Assembly: GCF_003206045.1 (NCBI RefSeq)
Contig: NZ_PZJM01000003.1
Location: 113,836-177,835 of the forward strand
Direction: 5' to 3'
From: Salinicola lusitanus
Lineage (GTDB): Bacteria; Pseudomonadota; Gammaproteobacteria; Pseudomonadales; Halomonadaceae
DNA: 64,000 bases
The notes beneath the pieces were generated by a model that had not been told where the DNA came from, did no database searches, and saw only the letters and a program-made list of their open reading frames with translations. This document shows, piece by piece, positions 34,280 through 43,117 of the stretch (positions are counted from its first letter, which is position 1; each line of letters starts with the position of its first letter). The position numbers were made by a program, and so were the translations under genes.

Positions 34280-35590
34280 CTAGTGGGGTGCCAACGATGG
34301 CAGGTACAGACTGATCATCGGGAAAGTGATCAGCAGAAGTAGCGTGATCAAATCGACAGCGACGAACCAGCCGACGCCACGGAAGATCGCCGTGAGCGGC
34401 ACCCTTTTACCGAGCGCTGCCTTTACGATGTAGACATTGAGACCCACGGGTGGGGTAACGAGGCCTATCTCCAGAAGCTTCACCAGAATGACGCCGAAAT
34501 AAAGCAGCTCGACGCCAGCTTCCTGCGCCACAGGCAAGATAATCGGCATGGTCAGAAGCAAGATGCCGATGGAATCGAGGAAACATCCAAGAATGAGATA
34601 AAGTATGGCGACCATCAGGATGATGGCAAGATCGCTGGAGCCGAAGGACAGTAGCGAGGATGCGATGTAGTTCGGCACGCCGCTCAACGTCATGAATTTG
34701 CCGAGCAACGTCGTCCCGATGACCACCATGAAAATGCCAGCGGTGCTGGACAGCGTCGCAAGCCCACTTCGAGTCAGTGACTTCCATGTCAGAGAACGCC
34801 GCATCGCACCCAGTGCGATGGCGAGCGCCGCACCAATAGCGCCTGCCTCCGTGGGACTGAAGAGACCGGTGAAGATACCGGCAAGAACCACGACAACGAT
34901 GGTCGGCAACGCCCAGACCTCCTTCAACGCATCCACCAGGTCGCGCCGGGTGAAGGTTTCGGTGACAGCGGGCGCCAAGTTAGGGTTGAGTGAACAACGG
35001 ATGACGATCATCGCGATGAACATCATGGCCGAAAGAAGGCCTGGCAGAAAGCCGGCCATGAATAGCTTGGCAATCGAGATCTCGGCGAGATACCCGTACA
35101 GCACCAGTAGAATGCTCGGCGGTATGAGTGAACCCAGCGTGCCGGCGGCCGCGATGACGCCGGTCGCAAGCCCGGGGTCGTAGCGGTAGCGAAGCATCTC
35201 CGGTGTGGCAATGCGCGCGAAGGCCGAAGAGGTGGCAACGCTGGAGCCTGACGCCGCGGAGAGCATCGCGCAGGCCCCTACACTCGATACGGCCAACCCG
35301 CCCGGAAGCCAGGCGAGCAGGATTCGCATCGCACGGAAAAGCCCTGTGGAAATTCCGGTTTCCGAGGCGATGAATCCCATGAGGAGGAACATGGGGATAG
35401 CCGTCAAGTTCCAGTCGCCCACGAGGTTGAACGGGATCGCGGTAAGCATGCCCCATGCTGCTCGTGTGTTGAGCAAAACACCGATGCCGATGAACGATAC
35501 CAGTCCAAGAACGACACCGATCTGGACGCGTAAAAGCAGCAGGATGAGCGCGACACCCAAGCCTAGAAATCCAATCGTCAGGTTGTCCAT
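34280..35590 (-). CDS. dctM: TRAP transporter large permease (DctM)
   Basis: The 436-residue 12-span subunit of a TRAP transporter. Markers are FIASETGISTGLFRAMRIL, LIPPSILLVLYGYLAEISIAKLFMAGFLPGLL (about 154-185), FSPTEAGAIGA (about 245-255), and PVGLNVYIVKAALGKRVPL near the C-terminus, all typical of DctM/SiaM. AAGGT precedes the ATG. It lies 12 bases downstream of dctQ and forms the sodium-coupled importer with DctQ and DctP. The substrate is unknown; the neighbouring hydantoinase, oxidase and ALDH suggest a nitrogen-containing carboxylate. Confidence 0.95.
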   Translation of the reverse strand: MDNLTIGFLGLGVALILLLLRVQIGVVLGLVSFIGIGVLLNTRAAWGMLTAIPFNLVGDWNLTAIPMFLLMGFIASETGISTGLFRAMRILLAWLPGGLAVSSVGACAMLSAASGSSVATSSAFARIATPEMLRYRYDPGLATGVIAAAGTLGSLIPPSILLVLYGYLAEISIAKLFMAGFLPGLLSAMMFIAMIVIRCSLNPNLAPAVTETFTRRDLVDALKEVWALPTIVVVVLAGIFTGLFSPTEAGAIGAALAIALGAMRRSLTWKSLTRSGLATLSSTAGIFMVVIGTTLLGKFMTLSGVPNYIASSLLSFGSSDLAIILMVAILYLILGCFLDSIGILLLTMPIILPVAQEAGVELLYFGVILVKLLEIGLVTPPVGLNVYIVKAALGKRVPLTAIFRGVGWFVAVDLITLLLLITFPMISLYLPSLAPH

Positions 35591-35602
35591 TGATCTACCT
35601 TG

Positions 35603-36124
35603 TCAGCTGCCGACTTCATCGGACGACACTGGCGATGGATCGAAATCCGGCTCAGTCGCCGCTTGATAAGCGTTCGCGAGAACCATGAGTAGCATGGCGG
35701 AAAAGCCGACCGGCAGGGCCAGTTTCGCTGGCCATATCGTGACGTAGACCGCGCCCATCATCATCTCGTTGAGTTGGTAGGACCGCATGGCATCTGCCCA
35801 AGTCTGCCAGGCCAGAAGCCCAAGAAAGGTCGCCGTGACGAGGTATCCAGCCACCAGGACCCACCGCTGCAATCGGCTTGGCAGCATCTGATAGACGAGA
35901 TCCACCGAGATGTGCTCGTTCTTTTTCTCGACAAAGGCGAGTGGAAGAAAGACGACGAGCACCATGTGATAAACGGAGATGATTTCGAGGTTTCCGGGTA
36001 TCGGGCGACCGGAAAGATTGCTTGCCAGCACGTCAACCACAGTCTGGAGCATCATGAGAAAGAGGCTTACCAGCGCGAGCGCGGCCAGCAGATTGGCGAG
36101 ATGCCTGATCAATCGCAGAATCAT
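35603..36124 (-). CDS. dctQ: TRAP transporter small permease (DctQ)
   Basis: A 173-residue membrane protein with four predicted helices. It has the DctQ hallmark of a charged segment between helices: FLPLAFVEKKNEHISVDLVYQMLP (about 71-94), then a long second pair of helices. Its start overlaps the dctP stop by four bases (36121-36124), showing translational coupling. It is the small subunit that anchors the DctM channel. Confidence 0.93.
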   Translation of the reverse strand: MILRLIRHLANLLAALALVSLFLMMLQTVVDVLASNLSGRPIPGNLEIISVYHMVLVVFLPLAFVEKKNEHISVDLVYQMLPSRLQRWVLVAGYLVTATFLGLLAWQTWADAMRSYQLNEMMMGAVYVTIWPAKLALPVGFSAMLLMVLANAYQAATEPDFDPSPVSSDEVGS

Positions 36125-37281
36125 GGCGTGTTCCCTCCCGGCGGCTCCTGCGAACTCCCGTAGAGACCATAGGTCGACACGTCGACCTTGCCGTAGATTT
36201 GATCGTGGAAGATCTTCTGCAGCGCGTCGGTGTCATCCCTATCCACATCTGCCAGCAGATGCTCCCACTTCTCGTAGGTCTGCTCGAATCTGTCGATCAG
36301 CGCGTCGGGATCGTCGACATCGAGACGTTTCGCCACATCCAGGGCCATCTCGTTGACATCCGAAGCGATGAACCGATCCAGTTCCCCTTTGAGGCTGTCG
36401 TCCGGCTCGTGGATCGTCACGCCATGATCCTTGGCCTCGGCGAGGGCCTCGTCGGCCGACTGCTCGAAGGCCTCCGTCATCACGACGAGATTGTCGGAGA
36501 TAGTGTCTATCAGGAGTTGCCGCTCTTCCTCCGAAAGGCGGGACCACGCCGCTTCATTCATGGCGTACTGCCAACCGGCAAAGTACTGCCCGAGATCCAG
36601 CAGCGTTACCTCCTTCGCCACGTCCCAGAGGGAGCGCGTCTTCAGATCGTTGGGCGAGTTGGCGGCACAGTCGAGCTGCCCCCTGTCGAGGCCGGTGAAC
36701 ATCTCGGACGAAGGTACATTCACTGGCACCGCCTGCACGGAAGAGGCCCAGGCAGCATGCACCGGACTCGGCAGCCTGATCTTCTTGCCGGCGATGTCCT
36801 CGATCGAGACGACGGGCGTGGTGCATATCAGGGCATAAGAGGGCGAGGCATAGCTACCAAGGAAGACAATGCCCTGCTTGCGGAACATGGCCTGCATCTG
36901 CTTATCGTTCAAGTAGAAGTCGGCAACCGCGGCCGTCAGCACCATGCTGTCATTGAACGAGATGCCCAGCGCAGCGAGCACGTTGTCTGCCGGGAGGTCC
37001 GAGGGCGTATAGGTTCCCGCGTGATAGGTCATGTCCACAATCCCGTCACGGAGACCCGATAGATGAGCGCCGGGCGGGAGCACCGAGTCGCCCGTGTAGA
37101 CTTGCATGGTGAGGGCACCATGAGATTTCTGATCCAGCGTCTTGGCCAGGGCGAAGTAACCGTTCCTGACCAACGGATAGGTATCCGGAAACCAGGTACT
37201 GGCCGTGATCTCGGTCGCCGAAGCGGGAGCCGCCGCGACGCTGAACAAGCTGATGAGGAGGACTCCGCAAAAACGTCTCAT
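36121..37281 (-). CDS. dctP: TRAP transporter substrate-binding protein (DctP)
   Basis: A 386-residue periplasmic solute-binding protein. A signal peptide, MRRFCGVLLISLFSVAAAPASA (cleavage about 22), precedes the mature start TEITAS. Family features include HGALTMQVYTGDSVLPPGAHL (about 54-74) and the conserved LRLPSP-type stretch IAGKKIRLPSPVHAAW with the substrate carboxylate-binding Arg, and NEAAWSRLSEEERQLL later. It is somewhat longer than the usual 320-350 residues. The gene lies directly upstream of dctQ and 106 bases downstream of the hydantoinase B gene, on the same strand. Confidence 0.93.
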   Translation of the reverse strand: MRRFCGVLLISLFSVAAAPASATEITASTWFPDTYPLVRNGYFALAKTLDQKSHGALTMQVYTGDSVLPPGAHLSGLRDGIVDMTYHAGTYTPSDLPADNVLAALGISFNDSMVLTAAVADFYLNDKQMQAMFRKQGIVFLGSYASPSYALICTTPVVSIEDIAGKKIRLPSPVHAAWASSVQAVPVNVPSSEMFTGLDRGQLDCAANSPNDLKTRSLWDVAKEVTLLDLGQYFAGWQYAMNEAAWSRLSEEERQLLIDTISDNLVVMTEAFEQSADEALAEAKDHGVTIHEPDDSLKGELDRFIASDVNEMALDVAKRLDVDDPDALIDRFEQTYEKWEHLLADVDRDDTDALQKIFHDQIYGKVDVSTYGLYGSSQEPPGGNTP

Positions 37282-37387
37282 AGGGTACCCTTTTCGTTGT
37301 TGTACTGAGTTCTTGCTGCTTGGGTCGGGAGTCAGGCGCCGCTATCAAGCGTGTCCGGCGCCGGACCGGCCCGGGGCGACAGACCTC

Positions 37388-39034
37388 CTACGCAGAGGCG
37401 AGCGCACCTTCCACTGCATCCCGCGAGAGCCGCTCTCCCTCCCTCTGGGCGGGGTCACCGAAGCCGCCGCCGCCAGCGGTCTCGATCACCAATCGGTCGC
37501 CGCGGCAAAGGACGATATTGCCCTTGGAAGGCAAGTCGATGGACGCGCCGTCACGCTCCACGAAAAACCGCGAGTTTGCGCCTGGCTTTCCGCCATGCAG
37601 ACCCCAGGGCCGGAACTTGAAGCGATCGGAGTAGCAATTGAAGGTCACGTCATCATCGAGGATCTGGTAGATGCGCCGTGCCCCCATACCGCCCCGATGA
37701 GCGCCGGCTCCTGCGGAGCCGCGACGCAGCGCATACTCCTCGATGCGCATGAAGGGGTAGTCGATCTCCAGACTCTCGATCGGCACGTTCGAGCAGTTTC
37801 CGACAAATCCGTCCACGACATCGGCCCCGTCAGCGCCAGCAGAGGCTCCCCAACCGCCGCCGACCACCTCCATGTAGACGCGATAGCGGTCGGGCCCCAT
37901 GTGGCCCATGCCAATGGCGTTCGTCGTATCGTGACCGGCAGCCAGCACTCGGTCGGGCGCGACGTCTGACATTGCTCGCATGATGGTGTTGTAGATGCGA
38001 TGACAGGCGGTATTGCGGGCGCGGACCGCGACCGGTTGGCTCGGGTTCAGGAACGAGCCGTGCGGCACGTCGATACGCCTGATCGGCCGATACAGCCCGT
38101 CATTCACCGGGATCTGTCCACCGCCGAGCAGAATGGCGAAGGCCCCGTAGGCAGCGGAGATCGTCGAGGCCAACGGAGAGTTGATGATGCCCTTCGACTG
38201 CGGGGAGCTCCCCTCGAAATCGATCTCGACGGCGTCGCCGCTAATCGTGATCCTGACGGCGACGCGCAGCGGCTCGTCGGTAAAACCGTTGTCGTCCACG
38301 AAGTCTTCCGCTTCGTAGACGCCATCGGGAATGCTGCGAATCCCCTCGCGTGCCAGTCGTTCCGAATAATCCTGCAGTCCCGCGCCCGCGCTGAGCACCG
38401 TCTCCTCGCCAAACTGCTCGAGCATTTCGGCGAAGCGCTGCTGCCCTGTCCGGTTGGCGGCCAACTGTGCATAGACATCGCCCATGACCTGATCGGGCGC
38501 TCGCACATTGAGACGGATGAACTGCTCCAGCAGACCGTCGCCGAGATCACGCTCGATGTCGAAGCGCGAAAGCGGGATTCGCAGACCTTCCGAGAAGACG
38601 TCCGATGCACCGGCATTCGGGCCCGCAGCACCGCCGCCGACATCGATGTGATGGCCGATCGACGCGCTGAAGGCGACGACTTCCCCGTTGTAGATGATCG
38701 GCGTGAACAGCACGAAGTCATTCAGGTGCTGGGCGCCGCTGTACGGATCGTTGGTGATCAGCCCTTCGCCGGGGCCTATGGTTGACAGGTCATAGCGCTT
38801 GGCGAAAGCCTCGAACACCTTGCCGAACGAGTTCATGTGGATCGGGCAGAACTGGGCCTGCGCCAGAATCCGTCCATTGCGGTCCAGCAGCGAGGTCGAA
38901 CAGTCCCTCGCCTCGCGGATGATGGTGGAATAGGCTGACCGAACCAGTTTCTCTCCCATCTCCTGCGCGATTCCGTGCAGACCGTTGCTGATGATGCTGA
39001 ACAGGGCGTGGTCGCTTGCGCTCGACGTGCTCAT
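37388..39034 (-). CDS. hyuB: Hydantoinase B/oxoprolinase family protein
   Basis: A 548-residue partner subunit of the ATP-dependent N-methylhydantoinase/5-oxoprolinase/acetone carboxylase family. Markers are EKLVRSAYSTIIREARDCSTSLLD (about 27-50), GLITNDPYSGAQHLNDFVLFTPI (about 89-111), GHHIDVGG (about 124-131), then RRGSAGAGAHRGGMGARRIY and GGGFGDPAQRE at the end. AAAGGAG precedes ATG 39034, which overlaps the stop of the hydantoinase A gene. It normally works as an A/B heteromer that opens a cyclic amide with ATP. Which lactam or hydantoin is used here is not clear from sequence. Confidence 0.93.
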   Translation of the reverse strand: MSTSSASDHALFSIISNGLHGIAQEMGEKLVRSAYSTIIREARDCSTSLLDRNGRILAQAQFCPIHMNSFGKVFEAFAKRYDLSTIGPGEGLITNDPYSGAQHLNDFVLFTPIIYNGEVVAFSASIGHHIDVGGGAAGPNAGASDVFSEGLRIPLSRFDIERDLGDGLLEQFIRLNVRAPDQVMGDVYAQLAANRTGQQRFAEMLEQFGEETVLSAGAGLQDYSERLAREGIRSIPDGVYEAEDFVDDNGFTDEPLRVAVRITISGDAVEIDFEGSSPQSKGIINSPLASTISAAYGAFAILLGGGQIPVNDGLYRPIRRIDVPHGSFLNPSQPVAVRARNTACHRIYNTIMRAMSDVAPDRVLAAGHDTTNAIGMGHMGPDRYRVYMEVVGGGWGASAGADGADVVDGFVGNCSNVPIESLEIDYPFMRIEEYALRRGSAGAGAHRGGMGARRIYQILDDDVTFNCYSDRFKFRPWGLHGGKPGANSRFFVERDGASIDLPSKGNIVLCRGDRLVIETAGGGGFGDPAQREGERLSRDAVEGALASA

Positions 39035-41070
39035 GCCTGTGTCTCCTTTTCGAGGATCAACGATCCGGTCTCGTGTACAGTCGCACGCCATGCCGGCGGT
39101 ACGAGCGTGGTGGCAGTTGGCTCCTCCACGATTGCCGGCCCATGCAGGACGTGGCCCTTTGGCAGCGATGCGCGCCAGGCAAACTGACACGGCGTTCGGA
39201 CGCCGCGGAACGTCACCGCAAACTCTTCGATCTCGGGAGAGACATCGCCGGAGGGGCCGCGAGTCAGTTCCTGCAGGGTGTCGCCATCGGCGGGTATCTG
39301 CGCGACGAGTCGCAATGTGACGATCTCCACGGGGTCGCGTGAAACCGAGCCGTAGCGTGCCATGTGTGTCTCACGGAAGAGCCGCTCGAGATAGGCCTGA
39401 CCCTGCGCAGCAAGCGTTTCCAGGTCGATCTCCGTCAGAAGCTCGAACCCTTGGCCCAGATAGCGCATCTCCAGGGCATGATCGAAAACCAGCTCGTCAT
39501 GATGGCGACCGAGGCGGGTGAACTCCTCGACCGCACGCTCCCGCATTCTCACGAAGGATGCCGCCACGCGCTCGGCCGCGTGCTCGTCCACCTTCATCAG
39601 ATGGGTCTCGCGATAGATGCGCTTCAGGTCCGACACGAGCAGGCCGAGCGCCGAGAACAGTCCGGGATGGGGCGGAATGACCACACGTCCGATCTTGAGC
39701 TCCTCCGCCGCCAGAGCGCTCATCATTGGCCCCATACCGCCATAGCCGTAGAGCGCGAAGTTCTTCGCGTCGTGGCCGCGCTGGACTGAAACGAGGCGGA
39801 TACCCTGGCCGATATGGGCAATCGCGATATCGATCATGGCTTGGGCCGACTCCGAAGCCGACGAACCCAGCGTCGCAAGGGCTTCGCTGGCGCGGTCGGG
39901 ATGCAGCGTCATCTTGCCACCGAGAAACCGGTGAGGCCGGATCCAGCCGAGTTCCACGAGGGCGTCCGTGATCGCCGGATCCGTTCCGCCGTGGCCGTAT
40001 GACGCGGGCCCAGGTCGGGCGCCAGCCGAGCGCGGTCCCACCTTCAGCATTCCCCCGCGGTCGACATAGCCGAGGCTCCCGCCGCCGGCGCCGATATTGG
40101 CGATATCGGTGCTCGGCAGACCCACCGGCAGTCCGTTGACATCCGTTTCAGCCGTGACACCGGCCGTACCATTGCGGATCAGCGCAATGTCGGAACTCGT
40201 CCCACCGATATCGAGCGTGATGACGTCGGTATCGCCGACCACCTCCGCCACCCGGACCGCACCGATGACTCCCGCCGCAGGCCCGGAATTGAGCATGTGA
40301 ACACCGCAGTCGAGGGAACCGCCTACCGGCAGCACGCCGCCGGAAGACTGCATGAGGAAGAGATCGCTCTGCGGGGCATGTTCCGCCATGTGGCGCTCGA
40401 GGCGACCGATATACCGGCCTACCAGGGGTGCCAGGTAAGCGGCCATGGCGGTCGTGGACGCGCGCTCGTATTCACGGAACGTTGGCAAGACATCCGATGA
40501 CAGAATGACCGGCAGATCGGGGAAACGCTCGGCCAGAAGGACACGGACCCTGTCTTCGTGCCGCGGATTGAGATAGGAGTGGAGCAAGCAGACTGCGATG
40601 GCCTCGGGCGACTCGCGCTCGATGAGCGCTTCGACCGCGTCGATCAGGGAGGCTTCGTCCAGCGACTCGACAACCTCACCATGCGCATCCAGTCGCTCGG
40701 GAACCTCGATCGAGCGATTCAGGGGAATCAGCGGCTGTGGCTTTTCGCAGGCGATCGCGTAGACGTTGGCGCGAAGCTGGCGCTGCAACTCCAGAACATC
40801 TCTGAAGCCACGTGTCGTCACGAGTGCAGCGCGACACCCGCGCCGTTCGATGATGGCATTCGTGGCCACGGTCGAACCGTGACAGAGCTCAGACATCTTG
40901 GAGAGATCCTCACCCAGCGCCACCTGCAGACCGGAGATCACGCCCTCCGAGGCGTCCTCCGGCGTCGAGGGAACCTTCTGGCTTTTCACCTTTCCCTCTT
41001 CGATCCAGATCAGGTCGGTAAATGTCCCCCCGACCTCAACAGCCATCTTTATCATCTTGTTAGATATCAT
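39031..41070 (-). CDS. hyuA: Hydantoinase A/oxoprolinase family protein
   Basis: The ATP-binding subunit of about 679 residues. The actin-like phosphate loop VEVGGTFTDLIWIEEGKV lies near the N-terminus, with HGSTVATNAIIERRG (about 59-73) and ITLDIGGTSSDIALIRNG, GAGGGSLGYVDRGGMLKVGPRSAGARPGPA, and GYGGMGPM later. The start is uncertain: ATG 41070 has AAGGTGG at a long spacing; ATGs at 41100, 41055 and 41046 are also in frame. It is coupled to hyuB and lies about 100 bases downstream of the tetR stop on the same strand. With HyuB it is expected to hydrolyse a cyclic amide using ATP. Confidence 0.92.
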   Translation of the reverse strand: MISNKMIKMAVEVGGTFTDLIWIEEGKVKSQKVPSTPEDASEGVISGLQVALGEDLSKMSELCHGSTVATNAIIERRGCRAALVTTRGFRDVLELQRQLRANVYAIACEKPQPLIPLNRSIEVPERLDAHGEVVESLDEASLIDAVEALIERESPEAIAVCLLHSYLNPRHEDRVRVLLAERFPDLPVILSSDVLPTFREYERASTTAMAAYLAPLVGRYIGRLERHMAEHAPQSDLFLMQSSGGVLPVGGSLDCGVHMLNSGPAAGVIGAVRVAEVVGDTDVITLDIGGTSSDIALIRNGTAGVTAETDVNGLPVGLPSTDIANIGAGGGSLGYVDRGGMLKVGPRSAGARPGPASYGHGGTDPAITDALVELGWIRPHRFLGGKMTLHPDRASEALATLGSSASESAQAMIDIAIAHIGQGIRLVSVQRGHDAKNFALYGYGGMGPMMSALAAEELKIGRVVIPPHPGLFSALGLLVSDLKRIYRETHLMKVDEHAAERVAASFVRMRERAVEEFTRLGRHHDELVFDHALEMRYLGQGFELLTEIDLETLAAQGQAYLERLFRETHMARYGSVSRDPVEIVTLRLVAQIPADGDTLQELTRGPSGDVSPEIEEFAVTFRGVRTPCQFAWRASLPKGHVLHGPAIVEEPTATTLVPPAWRATVHETGSLILEKETQA

Positions 41071-41167
41071 TTTGCTAAATCCACCTTCGTGGTTTGCCAT
41101 GGTGCTGGAACCGCTGGAAATCAGTGCTCCGTTTCACGACATGTCGGAGTGTCATACCTGCCGTTAT

Positions 41168-41803
41168 TCAAGTGCCCCAGCCTGCGACAAGTAGCCGTGT
41201 TCGCTGCCGCGCGAGTTGAAGAAAATCATCGGGGGTCATGTTCGAGCGAGCGCAATATTCCCGAAAATCGTACATCAGCAGCGCATAGACAATATCTGCT
41301 GCCACGCCCTCGTCGACGTTCTCACCCAGGCTATTCCGGGTCCGAAAATGTCGCAGAATACGACGCGTGAACGTTTTGAAGACCTCTCTATTCTGATCAA
41401 TCTCTTCGGACGCTTCGCTGTTTGCCCGAAACTCCGCGGCAAGCATATCGCGCCACAGCGACTTCTCCTGGGGCGTCGTCACGTCACCGATGTCGGCGTA
41501 CATGAGTTGTGCCAGTGCTTCGGCAAGATCGTCGGGCGGGTTGTCGGCGACAGCCTCATACGCTTGTGAAAGACGTTTGCGATCGTTGGCAAGGATCGCC
41601 AGCAGCACGGAGTTCTTGGTAGGGAAATAGTTGTAAACGGTCTTGAGCGAGACATCGGCCCTCTCGGCAATGTCTTCCATTCTGGTCTGTTCGAAGCTCT
41701 CCTTGCGCAGCAGAGCGATAGCCGCTCGCAAGATCTCTGCTCGCTGCATCTGCTTTTTGCGCGCGCGTCGATCACTGCTTGGTGACACATCGGCCTCATC
41801 CAT
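41168..41803 (-). CDS. TetR/AcrR-family transcriptional regulator
   Basis: A 211-residue regulator with an N-terminal TetR helix-turn-helix: ILRAAIALLRKESFEQTRMEDIAERADVSLKTVYNYFPTK spans about residues 24-63. The C-terminal ligand domain is unassigned. It is the first gene, in transcription order, of the leftward hydantoinase-TRAP-ALDH-oxidase block. A perfect 8-bp inverted repeat lies 17-38 bases upstream of its ATG, so autoregulation and control of the block are likely. The inducer may be the transported compound or its hydrolysis product (inference). Confidence 0.9.
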   Translation of the reverse strand: MDEADVSPSSDRRARKKQMQRAEILRAAIALLRKESFEQTRMEDIAERADVSLKTVYNYFPTKNSVLLAILANDRKRLSQAYEAVADNPPDDLAEALAQLMYADIGDVTTPQEKSLWRDMLAAEFRANSEASEEIDQNREVFKTFTRRILRHFRTRNSLGENVDEGVAADIVYALLMYDFREYCARSNMTPDDFLQLARQRTRLLVAGWGT

Positions 41804-41819
41804 TTTTTACCCCAATATA

Positions 41820-41841
41820 TTTTTACACTTGCATGTAAAAA
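41820..41841. promoter_or_regulatory. Candidate TetR operator: TTTTTACA-N6-TGTAAAAA
   Basis: A perfect inverted repeat with 8-bp arms (41820-41827 and 41834-41841) and a 6-bp spacer, in the AT-rich region directly upstream of the tetR gene. Size and position fit a TetR-family dimer site overlapping a promoter. No second copy was found in front of the hydantoinase A gene, which suggests that one promoter in front of tetR serves the block. Confidence 0.6.
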
Positions 41842-42419
41842 ACCTGAGGCATGCGCCACTGAGTGTCAAGACTTTTTTGAGACCCGTCGTTATCGGATAA
41901 GTAATTTCCACCTGGGGCCGGGCCGGGATATGAGTGCCACGAAGGCAAGAAAGATGGCATGAACCACCCCCAGCCCGCGTCCCTCGGCCCAGGCCTGAAG
42001 CGTCCGGATAGCGAGAACCTGAACGCTGGCCTCTTCGGTTGCCGTTCCTGCATGGGTGAGACTCAACCGCCGGCAGCGGCTGAGCAGAGCGGGAGGGAGC
42101 TTGTGATCTTCTGGTGCCAGGCTCGAGAACTCCACTCGCCTCGCGCGCACGGTCTGCTGCGAGACGAAGCCGGCCTTTCTCGTCGTATGGAGTGGAAACC
42201 GGTCACTTTTGAACGATTTACCTCCTTCAAGCCACACTGCCCCCTATCCCCCGCCCTCGCTGTTCACGTCGTGCCGAAGAGCGCCATGCGCTGGCCATCC
42301 CGGCAACGGTCTCCTGGTCGGCTAGAGGAAACGGTTCTGCTCGAGATGGTGACTTTTCGGCGCTAGGCGGGCACGCCAGGTATTGCGGGCCACCAAGCCA
42401 CTCACACCGCTTCAGGCGC
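41842..42419. other. No intact gene; left part of the region around the transposase remnant
   Basis: The stretch between the tetR operator and the recognisable transposase fragment has only short overlapping frames with poor composition. I recognise no family in them. It is probably decayed insertion-sequence DNA or the junction of the acquired catabolic block. Confidence 0.3.
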
Positions 42420-42830
42420 AAGGTGATGGCCTGGTCTTGGCGAATGGAGCGCTCCAGGTAAATCCGACACAGACACTCCAGCAGCAGGTGACAGACCAGC
42501 AGGTGCTGGCCGCAGAAGACGTGGGGCGGCGGGAAGAAACCATCGGAGAAGCTAGAAAAGAGCTGCTCGATCTGCCCATCATGCGGCGGGTCCGGGGTGG
42601 CGTCGAAGTCGCGGATCGATCGCTTCGTCGGCGGCTGCCGAAAGGCGCGGGCGAACGGCTCGACGATCTCTTCCCGGGTGGTCTTCGACCCTGTCGCCAA
42701 GTCGACTGCTCGAAGCGATACCGCTTCGACTGGCTGGTCAGGACACCGGCCGGGATGGCTAGACGGTCCGCCCCCCATTGGCGCAACGCATCCACCTCGC
42801 CGCCGGGGTCAGCGAGGCCGCTCAAGCAGA
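42420..42830 (-). pseudogene. IS1380-type transposase remnant, frameshifted
   Basis: On the minus strand one frame gives DALRQWGADRLAIPAGVLTS and then SQSKRYRFEQS (about 42785-42697). This resembles the IS1380 segment DALRxDPxLxxAxG...LASxPTLxRFEN. Another frame then gives REEIVEPF, RDFDATPDPPHDGQ (42613-42569) and PHVFCGQHLLVCHLL (42526-42482). Those match the family's DFDATDDPxHGxQ active-site Asp region and LYVFCGxHLLxAxL. The frame change near 42690, several lost residues and the missing C-terminal half show that it is inactive. No terminal inverted repeats were identified. It lies between the tetR-hyu block and the MHS transporters. Confidence 0.65.
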
Positions 42831-43061
42831 TAGTGGACGCCATCGCGGTATCACCCGGCCACGCCTGCGCTTGCGCCGGCCCGGCGGTCCCGGCCATGGT
42901 TCGCTCGCGTGTTTCGGGGCGCGAACAGAGCGTGTCGGTCGACCGCTACATCATCGAACGGTCTGAAAGCAGGGAGATCCCGTTTCCGAGAAAGCGGCCT
43001 CGGACGTTCGCGTCGACCGACCCGATACGGCGGTAGTGCTCAGGCCGCCGCTCGACGCAAG
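42831..43061. other. Non-coding segment before the MHS transporter genes
   Basis: No gene is supported here. It contains GC-rich fragments without family resemblance, probably more of the decayed mobile DNA. A possible stem-loop (ACACCCCGCGC ... GCGCGACGGGGTGT) lies just beyond at 43062-43093 and could end transcription of the leftward transporter gene; it has no T-run. Confidence 0.3.
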
Positions 43062-43117
43062 ACACCCCGCGCACACGAGGCGCGACGGGGTGTAATCGAA
43101 GCGCCAGGCCCCTTCGA

